DNA of 64,000 nt from Isoetes taiwanensis (taxonomy: Eukaryota > Streptophyta > Lycopodiopsida > Isoetales > Isoetaceae): NCBI GenBank assembly GCA_021234155.1, contig JAJEKV010000096.1, positions 96,001 through 160,000 on the forward strand. The letters run 5' to 3'. Made by a program: the position numbers and the translations under genes. Below the pieces are notes generated by a model, which was given only the letters and a program-made list of their open reading frames with translations, ran no database searches and had not been told where the DNA came from. Below are positions 44,566 through 54,289 of the stretch, piece after piece (position 1 is the stretch's first letter; each line of letters starts with the position of its first letter).

Positions 44566-45154
44566 ACACTGTGGCCATGAGTCCGCAGCGGCTTAGGGCC
44601 TGTTGGAGGGGTAAGAGAGATCAGTGGTTCGCCAGATGGAATGTGCAGGAGCACAGATGCGTACAGCTGGGCGCAGCGGCCGATCGTGACAGCCTGCGGG
44701 AGTACCTAGATGCTTGTTTCCTTGGCAAGCCTCGGGACCCCAAAGGCTTTAGAGCAGGTCAAAATGGCCCATTACAAGGAGCACATCAACCCCGGTGTTA
44801 GCGGGGCCCACAGCTCTACGTTCCCGGTACCCCCTGAAAAAGCGGACTCATTGCCTCCATTCCGCAGGTGCCCACCATCTTCGCGTGATCGAGACGGGCA
44901 GGTGGATTGGGGAGCCCCCGCCAGACAGGGCTCTGTCGGTCTTTGGCCAAACGGGTGCCATTGAGGATGAGTCTCACAATTTCGAGTTGCCCGGCGTTGA
45001 TCCGATCCGCCAGATACGCCCCTTAGTACGGCCCGGACGTGCCCTTGCATTTGCCGATGAACACACCGGCCGAAGACGTGCCACGGGGTCATACATCCGT
45101 GAGGTACTGGACCTCAACGAGGTCACCTTTGCCCCTTTGGTCGTCCGTGACTAG
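44566..45154 (+). pseudogene. LINE ORF2 C-terminus
   Basis: After copy B the protein resumes as DTVAMSPQRLRACWRGKRDQ with DSLREYLDACFLGK, then the zinc-binding end HHLRVIETGRWIGEPPPDRA and GAIEDESHNFELPGVDPIR, stopping after VVRD at 45154. The expected CPFC pair reads LSVFGQ, consistent with base changes in Cys codons. Similar to the LINE fragments inside the CACTA copies, so the two come from related LINE families. Confidence 0.75.
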
Positions 45155-45385
45155 GCACTACGGGGGGTGGTGCATGACCAGATATATTGGGATGTTTCTG
45201 CATTTTATATGATTAGCACAGTTTGTCAGCAGGCTGATTGCTGCCACGGTTTTTCCCTCGAAAACCCTTTGGGGCGGGGGTTTTTTAATCCGGGCAGTAA
45301 TCCGCTTGCTGCGTTTTTGTATTGGGTCCCATAGACCGATTGGTCTCCGTGGACGATAAAAGTACCTTCCTTCCTTCCTTCCTTT
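45155..45385 (+). other. LINE 3' UTR with (CCTT)n end
   Basis: Carries the ggggttttttaatccggg and ttggtctccgtggac words also present in the relic at 19450-19660, and ends in a ccttccttccttcc run at 45365-45384 that probably marks the element's tail. Confidence 0.6.
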
Positions 45386-46077
45386 CATAGAAAAATGTCT
45401 TGCCATAGAAACTTTATTAGGCACACCTTTATTTGCTAGCAACCCTTTGCCTAAGTTATCATGTTCAAAGGCTTTGGAGATTTTATTCCAGGCAAATATC
45501 AAATTCCTCATCAAGGAAGAGGTATTAGGAGCTGGTTTAATTTTATTGAAGGCTGAGGAGGGCAAAGAAGGCTCAATTAAAGATGCTCCTGCTTAACCAA
45601 TAATGAATAAATTAAATGGCAAGATTATTCCTATTGAACAGAGTTTTCCAAACATATTTACCTGCTAAAGCATAACCTTGAAGAAGCAATTTTTTACAAC
45701 CAAGTCCCCCACAAGATTTCTTTTTGGTCACATAGTTCCAATTAACCTTATGATGCTTCCCCCAGATGAAGTTCCTGATTATCCTTTCAATTTGCTGATA
45801 GATGCATTTTGGGGCAAGTAAAGCAGAAGAAAAAATAAATATGGGAGCTTGCAATAATAAAGGATGCAATAATAGATCTACCAGCAAGTGAAAGGCAGCT
45901 GCCATAATTATTCAAATTTTTCTTAATCCTTGCAACAATAGAAGACCAAAGATTTTTAACACTGATATCCAAAGCTAAAGGCATGCCTAAAAGGGAGAGG
46001 CTATGATTAACAGGATTGCATTTGATCCCAAGAACATCAGATTGATTTGTGTCACCAACAATAATACATTTTTGCAA
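45386..46077 (-). pseudogene. L1 ORF2 thumb/connection region
   Basis: Encodes LGIKCNPVNHSLSLLGMPLA, MAAAFHLLVDLLLHPLLLQA-type sequence, IIRNFIWGKHHKVNWNYVTK, CGGLGCKKLLLQGYALAGKY and AFNKIKPAPNTSSLMRNLIF. These are the characteristic post-RT segments of plant L1 ORF2 (FIWG...W..V..PK..GGLG...). The frame breaks at about 45905. Confidence 0.75.
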
Positions 46078-46161
46078 ATTCAGGCAAATCCCAGAGGCAG
46101 CACTAAAGCTTTGATAAGCTTTAGAAAGAAATTAATATTATTAGCATCATTTTGCAAAAAA

Positions 46162-46691
46162 CTAGAATGAATCATCAACATATTGAAGCAGGGTCAATTG
46201 GTTAATCCCATCAGGCATGTTAAATCCCTTGATGTTGCCAATGGATTGATGATGTAGAATAGCTCTAGTAAGCTGCTCAGCAACCACTATGAAAAGGTAA
46301 GTTGCCAGGGGGCAACCTTGTCTCACTCCCCTATGCAAGGAGAAAAATTTGTCAGGGAAGCCATTGGCCATAATAGAAGATTGTGCTCTATTATTGAGCC
46401 CCAGAATTAGGTCAATCAATTTAATAGGAAAGCCAATTTTCCTAAGACCTAACTCAAGGAAATCCCACCTAACAGTGTCAAATGCTTTTGAGAAGCCGAC
46501 CATTATGACACAATTTTGATTGGAAACTCTAAACCAATGTAGACCTTCCATTGCAGCAATATAATTATCGAGGATGAATCTGTTTGGGAGAAAAGCTGAT
46601 TGATGTTGGCTAATATTTTTCTGAAGAAAGCCCTTAATTCTATTGGCCAAACTTTTTGCACATATTTTTAAGTAGTGTTGGCCAGAGAAAT
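46162..46691 (-). pseudogene. L1 reverse transcriptase core, catalytic residue lost
   Basis: From 46691 the minus strand reads ISLANTTLKICAKSLANRIK, QHQSAFLPNRFILDNYIAAM, motif A as IMVGFSKAFDTVRW, motif B as LHRGVRQGCPLATYLF, and motif C as LQYVDDSF. Motif A normally begins with a catalytic Asp (LDFSKAFD); here that position is Gly, so the enzyme would be inactive. The segment continues directly from NDWRP at 49256 once the inserted L1 is removed. Confidence 0.85.
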
Positions 46692-46828
46692 TTTTTTTTG
46701 AAGAACTGTGTCGTCAATATGTTAAAAGAATGGTAATGTTACAAAGCAAGTGAGGAGGAAGGAGAACTGCCCCAAAGAGACAGCGATACCTCGACACTCC
46801 ACAACAAACTCACAGAAAAACTGCAACT

Positions 46829-48403
46829 CTACTGCTGTACAAACCGACCATCACCATCTACAACACCCAAGAAGTCCCGCCAAATGGCAAACTTCCGCTC
46901 TACCAATCCGCTTTGAAATAGCTTGTATCTGAGTCGAGGAATCAGAGAGGCTGCAGGCTGCTGAATTCCCTGAAAGATCCACAACTGCCGCAGCTTCCAA
47001 ATCAGCCACACCAACCAAGCCACGCACAGATGCAAGGCTTGCTGTCGCAAGCGCGGCCAAGCACCAGGATACACATGAAGCAGAAAGAATGGCGGCTAGT
47101 CAATCTCACCAAACAGAGCCCTAACCCAATCCCGCAGCCCCGCAAGTGAGGGCATAAAACCGCACAATGCCCACGCCTCACTATGAAGGCCACAACAAGG
47201 GCAGAGAGGGCTCACACCCGGCCTAAACTAACTCACAAGGGCATTGACCCTGATACAGCGGTGCACCACCTGCCACAGAAGCACCCTAACCTTCGGTGGG
47301 GGAAGTGAGCTCCATGTCCACGTCTAAACCGAGCGCAAAAAGACACAACATCCGAATGAACCTTCCAAACCTGCACCACCACATCATCCTGAGGGACTAT
47401 AGGTATGTGTAGCGGAATACTCCCCACCACTTGTTCCCAGATAGCCCGATCACTTCCCCTCAGGCGAAAGCGAGCTCGAAAGAACTCCCATGAAGCTAGC
47501 TGACCACCCCAATACCAATCCTCCAAGGGGAGCACAACAGCCAAAAGCCCTCTAACCGCTCAAGGCCCCGAGCATGCACGGTGGCGATAAGGGCAAGGGC
47601 AAGGGCAGGGGTAGAGGAACCCACAAGAAAGGAGAAGAGTGGTGATAAACTGAGGCATAATCTAGCTGGAAGAGCACATGCACATGATCCCAAGCCCGCA
47701 ACACCCCTGTGAGAAACGGGGATGCATGTGGGAAAGGCCGAAGACCATCCAACAATGGCCAGGGCAACTCCACATGCACAAACGGCTTCCCAAATGCCAC
47801 ACAATGGCGAAGAGACGCAACAACAAATACCAAGCACCGTAAGAAGATGCTCCATCCCGCAGAATGCTCCGCACAAACTTGGAGACCAACACCTTACTAT
47901 GCAAAGGCCAAATCCGGAATGGCCAAGCCCCCATCCTCCCGGGCGGAGACACTTCCACCAAGCCACTTTAACAACCGCCCCTTCATCATCCCCCGCCCCA
48001 CACAAAAAAATTCAACAATCTTATCCAAAGCCCAGATCTTACCCTCAGAGCTAACATCGCAGATGTCAGATACACATGAGTGCTACAAAGTACCGACTTG
48101 GCAATAGTGATCCCACCGCCATGGACAACCTGGCCGCCTTCCACCAATTGAGGTGTTTCAACCCTTGCAAAATCTCATCCCACACCCTCCCCATGGAAAC
48201 ATCCCTCCAAAGGGAATACCCAAGAGCTTAGTACACACATTACCCGGAAGCACCTTCCAAGGAAATAGAGCCAAACAAGGGGGGGCGGAGTCACCGGGGC
48301 CCATAGTGCAGCATTTACCCCAATTCAGAAGAATGCCCAAGGCCGAGGAGAAAGTATCCAGCAAACCCTTCACATTCCGCAAATTCCTCTCTTCTGCCAT
48401 CAA
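46829..48403 (-). pseudogene. Inner L1 ORF2: thumb, connection and zf-RVT, broken
   Basis: In pieces on the minus strand: MAEERNLRNVKGLLDTFSSA with LGILLNWGKCCTMGPGDSAP (RT thumb, 48403-48240), central segments over 48005-47233, and ALHLCVAWLVWLIWKLRQLW (47040-46980), the W.iWk.R.. end of zf-RVT. Frames shift repeatedly, including a stop directly after the FADD motif. Confidence 0.65.
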
Positions 48404-48439
48404 AAAGAGAAAGTGTCATCGGCAAACTGGTTAATAATT

Positions 48440-49255
48440 TGCTGGCTACCATCCCCGCATCCAAGCCCATCCACCCACCCCCCCTCCACTACGCAAAAAA
48501 AATCGAGACAAAGGCCTCCGCCACAATCGTAAACAAAAATGGCACCAAAGGGCACCCCTGACGCACCCCTCTGCCTGAGAAAAAGGCGGAGGGTTCACCC
48601 TGGCACACCACCATAGCCCGTGCTGACCTATATAGCTTCATGATTGTCTCTGTAAAGCGTGGACCACAGCCCAACGCTAACATCATGGCAGATAAGAACT
48701 CCCAACGAACACTATCGTAAGCTTTGACAAAGTCAAGCTTAAGATAGGCAATGCCTTGACCTATTCTCCTGGCCCAATAAAGGCCCTCATAAGCTGCGGC
48801 AACATTAGTCAAAATGTTCCTCCCAGGAACAAACCCAGACTGCACCTTACTAATGGAGGAAGTCAACACCGGCTTCAACTTTTCTGCCAGGGTTTCGCAA
48901 TAATCTTGTACACATAGGACAACAAGGAGATAGGCCTCCAATCATTAATAGTAGAAGGCTGCTTAGCCTTAGGAATCAAGGAAATGCATGCGGTATTCAA
49001 GATCCTATCCATTTGAGAAGACTGCAACAACTCAAGATACACCTGGTACACAGATTCACCAGCCCACTCCCAATAGGTCTGAAAGAACTCCACAGAAATG
49101 CCATCCAGCCCAGGACATTTATCCTTGGCCATGCACATATATACCTCCGCTAAATCCTCTCTGGAGAGCTCCTGCTCCAATTTCTCACGCTGGTGAGGCA
49201 AAATAGATGGCTTAACAGCCCCCAAAACAAGCTCCTGCATCTCCTGCTCATAGGG
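48440..49255 (-). pseudogene. Inner L1 reverse transcriptase N-terminal half
   Basis: Encodes MAKDKCPGLDGISVEFFQTY, ACISLIPKAKQPSTINDWRP and ISLLSYVYKIIAK, then in a shifted frame VQSGFVPGRNILTNVAAAYE, motif A AYLKLDFVKAYDSVRW, motif B SGRGVRQGCPLVPFLFTIVA and, after another shift, QFADDTFSF near 48445-48420 (motif C). All catalytic Asp residues are readable, but two or more frameshifts and a stop disable the ORF. Confidence 0.85.
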
Positions 49256-49945
49256 AGGCCTCCAATCATTCAGAGATTCAGGATTGTCCATTTTAGGGAC
49301 TAGAGCAATTACACTTGAGGTTATGGCAGGGTGTAAATGATTATTTAACCAAAAACCATGAATCATTTTGATGAGATCAGCATTTATAATATCCCAAAAG
49401 GCTATATAGAATTCAGGTGACAAACTATTTGGACCAGAGCTTTTGCCTTTTGCAAGCCTTTGGACAACAAGCTTGATCTCATTCTCTGTTGGGAAGTCAA
49501 ATATATTATTTGAGAAAGGGTCAATTATTGGGAGGCAGATAGTCCATAAGTTGAAGGAATTCTTGAGCATGGGAATTTTGAGTGGAAGAAATATTAGGGG
49601 CAGAGAAGATATTCAAAAAACTTGAGGAGAAGAGATCAGCAATTTCCTTTTGATCAGTGATTGTGGAGCCATTATCAGTTCTGATATCAGAAATTTAACT
49701 TTTAAACACTCTATTCTTAGCAACTCTAAAGATGAATTTAGAGTTATTATTATCCATATTAGAGTGAATTTTATTTTGCTCCTAATGGCAGCACCTTTGG
49801 CATCATATTCTTCTGAGATTTTAATAATATGCTCCAAATTGTCTTCAAGCAGATGAAGATCAAGATTCAAAGGATCATTTTGCAACTTAAGCCTCACAAA
49901 TTTCATTTCAAGCAAATAATTCTTCCTTAATGATTTGTAGACCAT
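49256..49945 (-). pseudogene. Outer L1: endonuclease-RT linker and RT start
   Basis: Encodes YDAKGAAIRSKIKFTLI then NRVFKS-like remnants and, in frame from 49570, PTENEIKLVVQRLAKGKSSG, PNSLSPEFYIAFWDIINADL and SSVIALVPKMDNPESLNDWR, the conserved lead-in to L1 RT. The chimeric 231-codon ORF (49570-48875) reads from this outer element straight into the inner L1. Confidence 0.85.
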
Positions 49946-50099
49946 AGCTTGATCCAGGATTTAGCAGATTTAATGTTGGAGTAGAAGTCTCTCATAGAAT
50001 TCCTATCATGTACTCTTGGAAGATTATCATAAAAACATTTAAATTCATCACAGAACTTCTCATTGTTAAGCAGAGCACAATTTAATTTGAATGGGGTGT

Positions 50100-50802
50100 T
50101 CCCATGTCTCTTGATATTGAGAATGTGCTTGGTTCAAGAAACTGAATGGAGGTCCCTTCATCACTATAGACAATACAATTATCCCAAAATAAGCTATCAG
50201 ATTTATCAATGTAAAATCTATCCAAAGCAACAGTAGACCCGAGAATTGCCATCCTGCTTATTTGACCATGTAAATTTGGCAGTGGAAGTGGGGATATGAA
50301 TAAATAAATGAGAGTCAAGAAGACAATCCCAGTTGACCTTTTCAGATTTACACATATTCAAATTTTTTCCTACCTTTAAATCCCAAGTAGGTGTATTACT
50401 GAAATCTCCAGCCATAATCCAGGTAATAGGACATTGATCATTAAGCCAAGTCATAATCTGAGGCCAAAGAACTTCTCTTCCTTTGGAAGAGGTGGAAGCA
50501 TAAATAAAACCCCAAAGATAAGATCTTTATGTTTAAAGATTAATGTCTGCCAACTTTTGCTTGGGCAGTTATAGACATGGCTATGGGAGATATTTTTCCA
50601 AATGGTACAGATGCCTCCAGAAGTCCCAGTGGCATGAACCTATATAAAGGAGTAGCCAGGGCCAATCCAATTGCCAGATTAGAACACTCAAAGTTTGGAA
50701 GCCTCAAATCACATCAGCATTATATTCTCTGATCTGAGAAATGGCTCTTTTTCTTTTTAAAGGTCCCTTAATTCCCCTTAAGTTCCAGGAGAGAATCTTC
50801 AT
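50100..50802 (-). pseudogene. Outer L1 endonuclease domain with stop codon
   Basis: Starts MKILSWNLRGIKGPLKRKRA followed by ISQIREYNADVI and an in-frame TGA near 50706, then ATGTSGGICTIWKN, a MTWLNDQCPITWIMAGDFS segment (the GDFN-type motif reads GDFS) and FTWSNKQDGNSRV. This is the APE-like endonuclease at the start of ORF2. The stop and frame changes make it a pseudogene. Confidence 0.8.
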
Positions 50803-50809
50803 GAGAAAA

Positions 50810-51486
50810 GGAATAAAAGAGGATCAGATGGGGGAAACTTCACTTTTTGGATTGACTTCTAGTTTGCTTTCTAGCTTTATGTCTGGTATTATTAGCAGAA
50901 GTGTCACTCAACTTAAGAAGCCTGTTTGACTTATTAGCTTGCTTGGGATTAATCTTTTTGAGATTAATGTTGTTTTCTTTGGCTGATGAGGTCAGGAAAT
51001 GATCATCATCCCATAAGTTAACGTTAGGGGAACATTCATTCTCTTCGTCTGATTAACTATCAGAGGCATTGAGCTCAGAAATATGAGGGCATGTCCAAAA
51101 CGTAGAATGGCAACAATTAATATTAACTAAAAGGATTCCCTTTATGCTGAGAATTAAGATTCTTAATGTTAGCATTTATATTATTTTGAAAAGACTCAGC
51201 TTGCAATCCTCTGGTTTTCAATATGTCCCTTATTTTCCATAAGTAATGATTCTTCATTACCTTTTTTCTTGCCAATAATCTTGGAAGATTCATTATTGGC
51301 TAGATTAATCCCAGATGGATTAAGATTTGGTGCTGTTGGCCTGAAATTAAGGTTTGACCATTCCTTTGGAATTGCTCAATTTGAGCATTCTTCCTTAAGT
51401 CTTGAAGGATATTGTTTAGAGTGTTGTGCATATCGATCTGTGAGTGAAAAGCTGGGGCCTTCCCTTTTAGAATTCTCTTGCTGTAA
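50810..51486 (-). other. Decayed L1 ORF1/5' region
   Basis: Minus-strand frames hold only short open runs (for example PSGINLANNESSKIIGKK) separated by many stops. The position upstream of ORF2 suggests ORF1 C-terminus or spacer. The Helitron array begins at 51487. Confidence 0.4.
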
Positions 51487-51601
51487 TCCTATATTATAAA
51501 GAAATAGTGTCCGTTAGTGAGTTAGTGAGTCTGTGAGTAACTCCACCCCCATCGACGGCTCACGAGGCGCCACGTGGCGCGCTCTCGGCCGTCGGATCCT
51601 T

Positions 51602-51712
51602 GAAAGTTCTAGAAACTTCTAGAAGGTCCTAGATCTTCTAGAAGCTTCTAGAATCTTCTTTTGAACTTCTAGAAGGTTCTAGAACATTCTAGAGTCTTCT
51701 AGAATGTTCTTA
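51602..51712 (+). promoter_or_regulatory. Array of perfect heat shock element pentamers (Helitron 1)
   Basis: GAA and TTC alternate every 5 bp: 51602-51624 is GAA-TTC-GAA-TTC-GAA, 51636-51658 is TTC-GAA-TTC-GAA-TTC, and 51663-51710 has ten pentamers with one mismatch (GAG). This is exactly the nGAAnnTTCn arrangement bound by trimeric heat shock factors. A further run is at about 51876-51925. The repeat unit is effectively ttctagaagc. Confidence 0.7.
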
Positions 51713-51739
51713 GGGCTTTCTAAAATTTTTTATGTTTTG

Positions 51740-51805
51740 TGGGGGATTCGAACCCTGGACATTGCCCCCCAAGCCCCCCACCCTTACCACTAGACCAACC
51801 ACTCC
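51740..51805 (-). other. Antisense tRNA-like element in Helitron 1
   Basis: On the minus strand: ggttggtctagtggtaag (D-arm/box A-like), ~30 nt, then ccagg-gttcgaat-cccc with box B GGTTCGAATCC. Spacing is tRNA-like. The same block occurs at 54130-54194, 55865-55927 and 62468-62530. No complete cloverleaf is evident. Confidence 0.6.
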
Positions 51806-51929
51806 TTCCTTGAAATAATAGGAACTCCATACTTAGTTAAGGCTGGGGCCTAATTAATTCAAGGATTACTCTAGGATGTTCTAGAATGTTCTAGAATCTT
51901 TTGGAATGTCCTAGAATGTTCCAGATGCT

Positions 51930-52680
51930 CATGAGGAAGCACCTCAGTCTAAAAATAGAAAGTTTCAGTCTAAAAATAGAAAGTTTTTTGAAACTTTGCA
52001 AATGTTCAAAATAGAATGTTCTGGAATGTTCCAGATGCTCATGGGTAAGCACCTCAGTCTAAAAATAGAAAGTTTCAGTCTAAAAATAGAAAGTTTTTTG
52101 AAACTTTGCAAATGCTCAAAATAGAATGTTATGGAGTGTTGCAAATGCTCATGGGTAAACATCTCAATCCCTCTCCCCCCCCTCTCTGATGATCCTAATG
52201 TTCTAAAAAAAAGCTAGATAGAGAAGAGAGAGGAGGGAGAGAGGAGAGAGAAAAGAGAGGAGGGAGAAGAGGGAGAGAGAGAGAAATAAAAAAAACATCC
52301 AGAATGTTCTAGAATCTTTTGGAATGTCCTAGAATGTTCCAGATGCTCATGAGGAAGCACCTCAGTCTGAGAATAGAAAGTTTCAGTCTAAAAATAGAAG
52401 TTTTTTTTGAAACTTTGGGAATGCTCAAAATAGAATGTTGTGGAATGTTCCAGATGCTCATGGGTAAGCACCTCAGTCTAAAAATAGAAAGTTTCAGTCT
52501 AAAAATAGAAGGTTTTTTGAAACTTTGCAAATGTTCAAAATAGAGTGTTCTGGAATGTTCCAGATGCTCATAGGTAAGCACCTCAGTCTAAAAATAGAAA
52601 GTTTCAGTCTAAAAATAGAAAGTTTTTTGAAACTTTGCAAATGCTCAAAATAGAATGTGATGGAGTGTTGCAAATGCTCT
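51930..52680 (+). repeat. ~110-bp tandem repeats (Helitron 1)
   Basis: Each unit holds gatgctcatgggtaagcacc, tcagtctaaaaatagaaag, ttttttgaaactttgcaaat and gctcaaaatagaatgttctgg. Most units end in gaatgttctggaatgttcca, another GAA/TTC alternation. A short purine-rich segment (52195-52290) interrupts the series. Confidence 0.88.
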
Positions 52681-53860
52681 AGGGTAAGCATGAGGGAGAG
52701 AAGAGAGAGAGAGAGACAACCAGAGAGGAGAGAGAAAGAGAAGAGGGAGGAGAGAGAGAGGAGAGGAGAGAGGAGAGGGAAGAGAGAGAAGAGAGAGGGA
52801 AGAGAGAAAGAGGGGGGAGAGAAGAGAAAGGAGAGAAAAAGAGAGGAGGGGAGGAGAGAGAGATGCTCGAAAGCAGAGAGAGGAGAGAGAAGAGAGAGAG
52901 AGAGACAAAGAGAGAGGAGAGAAAAGAGAAGAGGGAGGAGAGAGAGAGAAGAGAAAATAGAGGAGAGAGAAGAGAGAGAAGAGAGAGGAAAGAGAGAGGG
53001 GAAAGAAGAGAAAAAGAGAGAAAAGAGGAGGGGAGGAGAGAGAGAGCAAAATAGAGGAGAGAAATAGAAAGAGAGAGAGAGAGAAATGAGAGAGAGAGAA
53101 AGAGGAGGGAGGAGAAAGAGAAAGTTTTCAAATTTAGAAAGAGAGAAAATAGAGAGAGAGAAGGATCCGAGAGGGAGAAACAGAGAGAGAAAGAGAGAAA
53201 AGAGAGAGAAGGAAAAAGAGAGAGAAAATAGAAGAAAGGGGAATGAGAGAACAGAGAGGAGAGAGGAGAGAGAAAATAGAAAAGGGGGATCTAAAAAGAG
53301 AGAGAGAGAGAGAAATTTGAGAGGAAATAGGAGGAGAGAGAGAGAGATGAGGGAAGAGAGAGGAGAGAGGAGAGAGAGAGAGGAGAGAGGAAAGAGAATG
53401 GGAGAAGAGAGAGAAGAGAGAGGGGGGGGCAAAAGAAGAGAGAAGAGAGAGAGGAAAATGCTTCCGTATGAAAGAGAGAGTTCTAAAAATAATATAGAGA
53501 GAGAGAAGAGAGATAAGAGAGAAATGAGAGAGGGAAGAGAGGAGAGAGAGAGTAGAGAGGAGAGAGAGAAGAGAGAGAGAGAAAAGAGAGAGAAAGATAG
53601 AGAAAGGGAGAGAGAGAGAGGGGGTAAAGACAAAGAGAAGAGAAGAGAAAGGAGGGAGAAAGAGAGGAGAGAGAGAGGGAATAGAGGAGAGAGAAAGAAA
53701 AGAGAGGAGAAGAAGAGAGACACAGGGAGAGGGGACAGAGAGAAGGGAGAAAGAGACAAAGAGAGAGAAGAGAAGGAGAGAGGAGAGAGGAGAGAGATAG
53801 GAGAGAGAAGAGAGAGAAGAGAGAGAGAGGAGAGAGGGAAATAGGGCAAAAATGGGAGAA
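52680..53860 (+). repeat. 1.2-kb purine (GA)-rich tract
   Basis: The plus strand is almost entirely G and A in irregular gagaga/gaagag runs, with very few pyrimidines. ORFs of up to 451 codons here are low-complexity Ser/Leu or Arg/Glu artefacts. Such tracts can form triplex DNA. Confidence 0.92.
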
Positions 53861-54129
53861 AAATGTTGAGGGAAGGTCCAAGAGCCGAGGCCGTAAGCAG
53901 AGGAGTTTTAGGAAAAAAGAAAAAGGGCCGCTTTTTAGAAACCCTTTTCTAGTCTTCTTTATATAATAAAGAAATAGTGTCCGTTAGTGAGTCGGTGAGT
54001 TAGTGAGTGAGTGAGTAAATCCGGCCCATCCGACGGTAAAGGAGGCGCCACGTGGCACGATCTCGGCCGTCCGTGGGCCTTGGCCTCTCAAAAGCTCCCA
54101 AGTTTGGTGGACAAAATTTTTTTGCTTTA

Positions 54130-54194
54130 CCAGGGACTCGAACCCTGGAGATTGCCCCCCAAACCCCCCACCCTTACCACTAGACCAACCAGTC
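54130..54194 (-). other. Antisense tRNA-like element in Helitron 2 (first)
   Basis: Minus strand: ggttggtctagtggtaag, then a perfect T-arm cagg-g-ttcgagt-ccctg (5-bp stem, 7-nt loop). Best-formed of the four copies. Confidence 0.6.
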
Positions 54195-54289
54195 TTTTCT
54201 TGAAATAATAGGAAGTCCATGCTTAGTTAAGGCTGGGGCCTAATTAATTCAAGGATACTCTAGAATGTTCTAGAATGCTCTAGAATCTT

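Larger units (their letters stand above)
22905..45385 (+). mobile_element. Plus-strand LINE (about 5.8 kb without insertions)
   Basis: Removing two 8.3-kb insertions leaves a two-ORF LINE: C-rich 5' UTR (22905-23579), ORF1 (23580-24573 plus 32950-33539), ORF2 (33541-36250 plus 44566-45154) and a 3' UTR (45155-45385) ending in (CCTT)n. Reading frames continue sensibly across both insertion points: ..RRR to RGHNLVVRG in ORF1 and ..HLAY to TVAMSP in ORF2. Frameshifts are numerous, so the copy is not functional as written. The 5' boundary is approximate, and no clear long target duplication was found. Confidence 0.75.
46692..49255 (-). mobile_element. 5'-truncated L1 inserted within the RT of another L1
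   Basis: The insertion splits the outer protein between NDWRP (49270-49256) and ISLANTTLK (46691 down). Its tail is the T run 46692-46699 (poly-A on the minus strand). It starts inside the RT N-terminus (YEQEMQELVLGAVKPSIL) and carries RT and a zf-RVT C-terminus. No obvious target duplication is present at the two junctions. A G+C content higher than the outer L1 marks it as a different subfamily. Confidence 0.85.
45386..51486 (-). mobile_element. Minus-strand L1 LINE, interrupted by another L1
   Basis: Reading the minus strand from 51486: ORF1 remnants (51486-50810, many stops), endonuclease (50802-50100), linker and RT N-terminus (49945-49256), a 2.56-kb inserted L1 (49255-46692), then RT (46691-46162) and the thumb/connection (46077-45386). 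It is cut at its 3' side by the plus-strand LINE. The detached 3' end may be 22905-21598, although about 150 residues appear to be missing between them. Confidence 0.75.
51487..53952 (+). mobile_element. Helitron 1, non-autonomous, GA-rich
   Basis: It begins TCCTATATTATAAAG directly after an A (51486), the expected A|T target, and ends at CTAG (53949-53952) preceded by a degenerate hairpin (aaaaagggcc ... aaaccctttt). The 5' segment is shared with Helitrons 2 and 3: aagaaatagtgtccgt, then gtgag repeats, then ggcgccacgtggc and a tRNA-like block. The interior is HSE-like arrays, ~110-bp repeats and a long purine tract. It encodes no Rep/helicase, so it would depend on Helitron 2 or a relative. 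Confidence 0.8.

Noticed and set aside
47709-48107. Plus-strand ORFs over 46.7-48.4 kb
   Set aside because: They are antisense to the inner L1 ORF2.
51740-51805. Functional tRNA gene
   Set aside because: Box A and B are present, but no complete acceptor stem or anticodon arm could be folded by eye.
52494-53849. Long ORFs (451 codons minus strand, 252 codons plus strand) in the GA tract
   Set aside because: They are Ser/Leu or Arg/Glu low-complexity translations of a polypurine tract; no stop codons arise because of base composition.
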